This document shows positions 6,825 through 7,309 of a stretch of DNA of 7,309 nt, in pieces; position 1 is the stretch's first letter; the number at the start of each line of letters is the position of its first letter. Source of the stretch: an uncultured Lachnospiraceae bacterium (GTDB lineage: Bacteria > Bacillota > Clostridia > Lachnospirales > Lachnospiraceae); the NCBI GenBank assembly GCA_947631755.1, contig CANRMO010000123.1:1-7309 (forward strand), in the 5' to 3' direction. The notes beneath the pieces were generated by a model. It made no database searches. It had not been told where the DNA came from and saw only the letters and a list, made by a program, of their open reading frames with translations. The position numbers and the translations under genes were made by a program.

Positions 6825-6827
6825 TTC
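6676..6827. repeat. 9-nt direct repeats bracketing the palindromes
   Basis: TCACACTTC occurs at 6676-6684 and 6819-6827, bracketing 134 bp that hold most of the hairpins. The right copy overlaps both the thiS stop codon and the outer arm of the three-way junction. The pair could be a target-site duplication from insertion of a small non-autonomous element at the end of thiS, or coincidence. The overlap with the inverted repeat weakens the insertion reading. Confidence 0.4.
6750..6824. repeat. Inverted-repeat element able to fold as a three-way junction
   Basis: The outer stem GTGTGAATA (6750-6758) pairs perfectly with TATTCACAC (6816-6824). Inside are GGCGGC-TCT-GCCGCC (6759-6773) and a long arm at about 6777-6815 (GAAG/CTTC, ACT/AGT, AGCTTTC/GAAAGCT, with two mismatches and a GTTTTTT loop). 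Almost every base is used, and the fold is available on either strand. It abuts the thiS stop codon. I do not recognise it as a named RNA family. Confidence 0.7.
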
Positions 6828-7023
6828 ATCCCCCGCCCACAAAACTGACTACTTCCACGACATCACCGGATTTCAGGACGATCTCACCATACTTTTTCTT
6901 ACCTGCGATCACTCCATTGATCTCCACCGCAATGCGCTCTTTCTGGAAACCCTCCTCCCGGATCATATTCTCAAGAGTTATCCCGTCATAACCCGTCTTT
7001 TGATCCCCGTTTATTGTGATCAT
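6826..7023 (-). CDS. thiS: Sulfur carrier protein ThiS
   Basis: A small ubiquitin-like protein (65 aa, usual length) whose C-terminal glycine is adenylated and then thiocarboxylated to deliver sulfur to ThiG. It begins MITINGDQ, has the central AVEINGVI segment, and ends GDVVEVVSFVGGG with the required terminal Gly-Gly. A G-rich ribosome binding site (AAAGGGGG) lies 7 nt before the ATG. It is the first gene of the operon, directly behind a riboswitch-type terminator. No thiF, the usual adenylating partner, is adjacent, so activation must come from a gene outside the window. The stop codon touches the palindrome cluster. Confidence 0.93.
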   Translation of the reverse strand: MITINGDQKTGYDGITLENMIREEGFQKERIAVEINGVIAGKKKYGEIVLKSGDVVEVVSFVGGG

Positions 7024-7048
7024 TCAACTGCCCCCTTTCATTTACAAC

Positions 7049-7103
7049 AAAAAAACATCCCAAAAAGATTCACACCCGAGGTGGTGTGCCCCTTCTTGAG
7101 ATG
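7049..7103 (-). terminator. Intrinsic terminator within the thiS leader
   Basis: A 48-nt hairpin (7103-7056) runs directly into seven U (7055-7049), read on the minus strand; the plus strand has no U tract after it. It ends 25 nt before the thiS start codon. It would also stop read-through from the upstream gene ending at 7171, so thi expression from either source passes this switch. Confidence 0.85.
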
Positions 7104-7114
7104 TCCCTCAATCT
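7049..7114 (-). promoter_or_regulatory. HMP-PP riboswitch (thiS motif), terminator-embedded
   Basis: The predicted transcript starts near 7114 and after about 10 nt enters a hairpin spanning 7103-7056. This has 13 outer pairs including G-U wobbles (CATCTCAAGAAGG with its partner), a GG/AA internal mismatch, a CACACC/GGTGTG inner stem and an ACCTCG loop, then seven U. The thiS motif, known to sense the thiamin pyrimidine precursor HMP-PP, is described as an unusually small aptamer embedded in an intrinsic terminator stem in front of thiS, which is what is seen here. Five bases of the 5' tail, TTGAG (7111-7107), can instead pair with CTCAA (7100-7096), opening the terminator base: a plausible ON state. 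I assign the family from architecture and context, not from a covariance-model hit. Confidence 0.82.
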
Positions 7115-7120
7115 AGCTTT

Positions 7121-7149
7121 ATGATAACATATACGGGATGGAATGTCAA
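7121..7149 (-). promoter_or_regulatory. Promoter of the thiSGH-tenI operon
   Basis: On the minus strand a perfect TTGACA (7149-7144) and TATCAT (7126-7121, 5/6) are separated by 17 bp, with TG one base before the -10. This is a strong housekeeping-type promoter placed just after the stop codon of the upstream gene. The predicted start near 7114 leaves no room for a TPP aptamer before the terminator. Confidence 0.85.
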
Positions 7150-7170
7150 ATCACGCAGATTAGGATATTT

Positions 7171-7309
7171 TTAAACTGGCATAAACTCTTTTTCATCAAG
7201 GATTGCCTTGATTTCATCAATATCCTTTTCAATCACATCCGCAATCTGCTCTAAAGCATAACCTTTTCGGTACATATTGAGTATCAGTTCAGCATTGGCA
7301 TCCGCTCTG
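7171..7309 (-). CDS. C-terminal end of a possible Rpn-family nuclease/transposase-like protein (partial)
   Basis: The gene runs off the right edge; 45 C-terminal residues and a TAA stop (7173-7171) are visible. They read ANAELILNMYRKGYALEQIA, then a DVIEKDIDEIKAIL segment. This 'hydrophobic-MYRKG-xxxEQIA-xxx-EKDxDEIKAIL' helix-turn-helix-like tail is typical of Rpn/PD-(D/E)XK transposase-like proteins of gut Firmicutes, but similar tails occur in other proteins. The catalytic domain is outside the window, so the family call is tentative. There is no separate terminator between its stop and the thiS promoter. Confidence 0.55.
   Translation of the reverse strand, partial: RADANAELILNMYRKGYALEQIADVIEKDIDEIKAILDEKEFMPV

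Noticed and set aside
6577..6825. A thiF remnant between thiS and thiG
   Set aside because: The gap is only about 250 nt and made of hairpins; no frame shows the ThiF nucleotide-binding or CxxC motifs.
7024..7170. TPP riboswitch upstream of thiS
   Set aside because: No CTGAGA-type conserved TPP aptamer core is present on the minus strand, and the predicted transcript has only about 65 nt before the end of the terminator. The compact terminator-embedded HMP-PP class fits instead.

Overview
The window looks like chromosomal DNA of an anaerobic, moderate-GC Firmicute, most likely a Lachnospiraceae-type Clostridium relative. The signs are strong GGAGG ribosome binding sites, TTGACA/TATAAT-like promoters, U-tailed hairpin terminators, the oxygen-sensitive ThiH route to thiamin thiazole, and a thiS-motif riboswitch. 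Family placement is inference, since no rRNA or other marker is present.

Left part (1-2340): argG (argininosuccinate synthase, plus strand) and metA (homoserine O-acyltransferase, minus strand) converge on one hairpin with U tracts on both sides. metA appears to start at an internal TTG. With that start its catalytic residues fall exactly at the family positions Cys142, His235 and Glu237, and its acyl-CoA selectivity position 111 is Asp.

Middle (2340-3906): a visibly more AT-rich transcription unit carries a DHA3/Mef-like MFS drug-efflux protein. A good promoter is followed by a 12-codon leader ORF and two mutually exclusive RNA hairpins before the transporter gene. This is the layout of ribosome-mediated attenuation, as known for antibiotic-inducible resistance genes. 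The unit looks like an acquired cassette between two housekeeping loci.

Right part (3935-7149, minus strand): the thiazole-branch thiamin operon runs thiS, thiG, thiH, tenI. Its promoter lies at 7121-7149. The transcript starts about 10 nt before a long terminator hairpin whose position, compactness and association with thiS match the HMP-PP riboswitch (thiS motif). The last gene is TenI-like (thiazole tautomerase) rather than ThiE. No thiF or thiE is present. The thiS-thiG gap is filled with a dense palindrome cluster that includes a well-formed three-way junction.

The right edge (7171-7309, minus) holds the C-terminal end of a gene that may belong to the Rpn/PD-(D/E)XK transposase-like nuclease family.

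How the parts work together: ThiS (sulfur carrier), ThiG (thiazole synthase), ThiH (tyrosine lyase giving dehydroglycine) and TenI (tautomerase) form one pathway branch. It is plausibly switched by the pyrimidine precursor with which its product is joined. argG, metA and the efflux gene are independent units. No CRISPR array, tRNA, rRNA or complete mobile element was seen.
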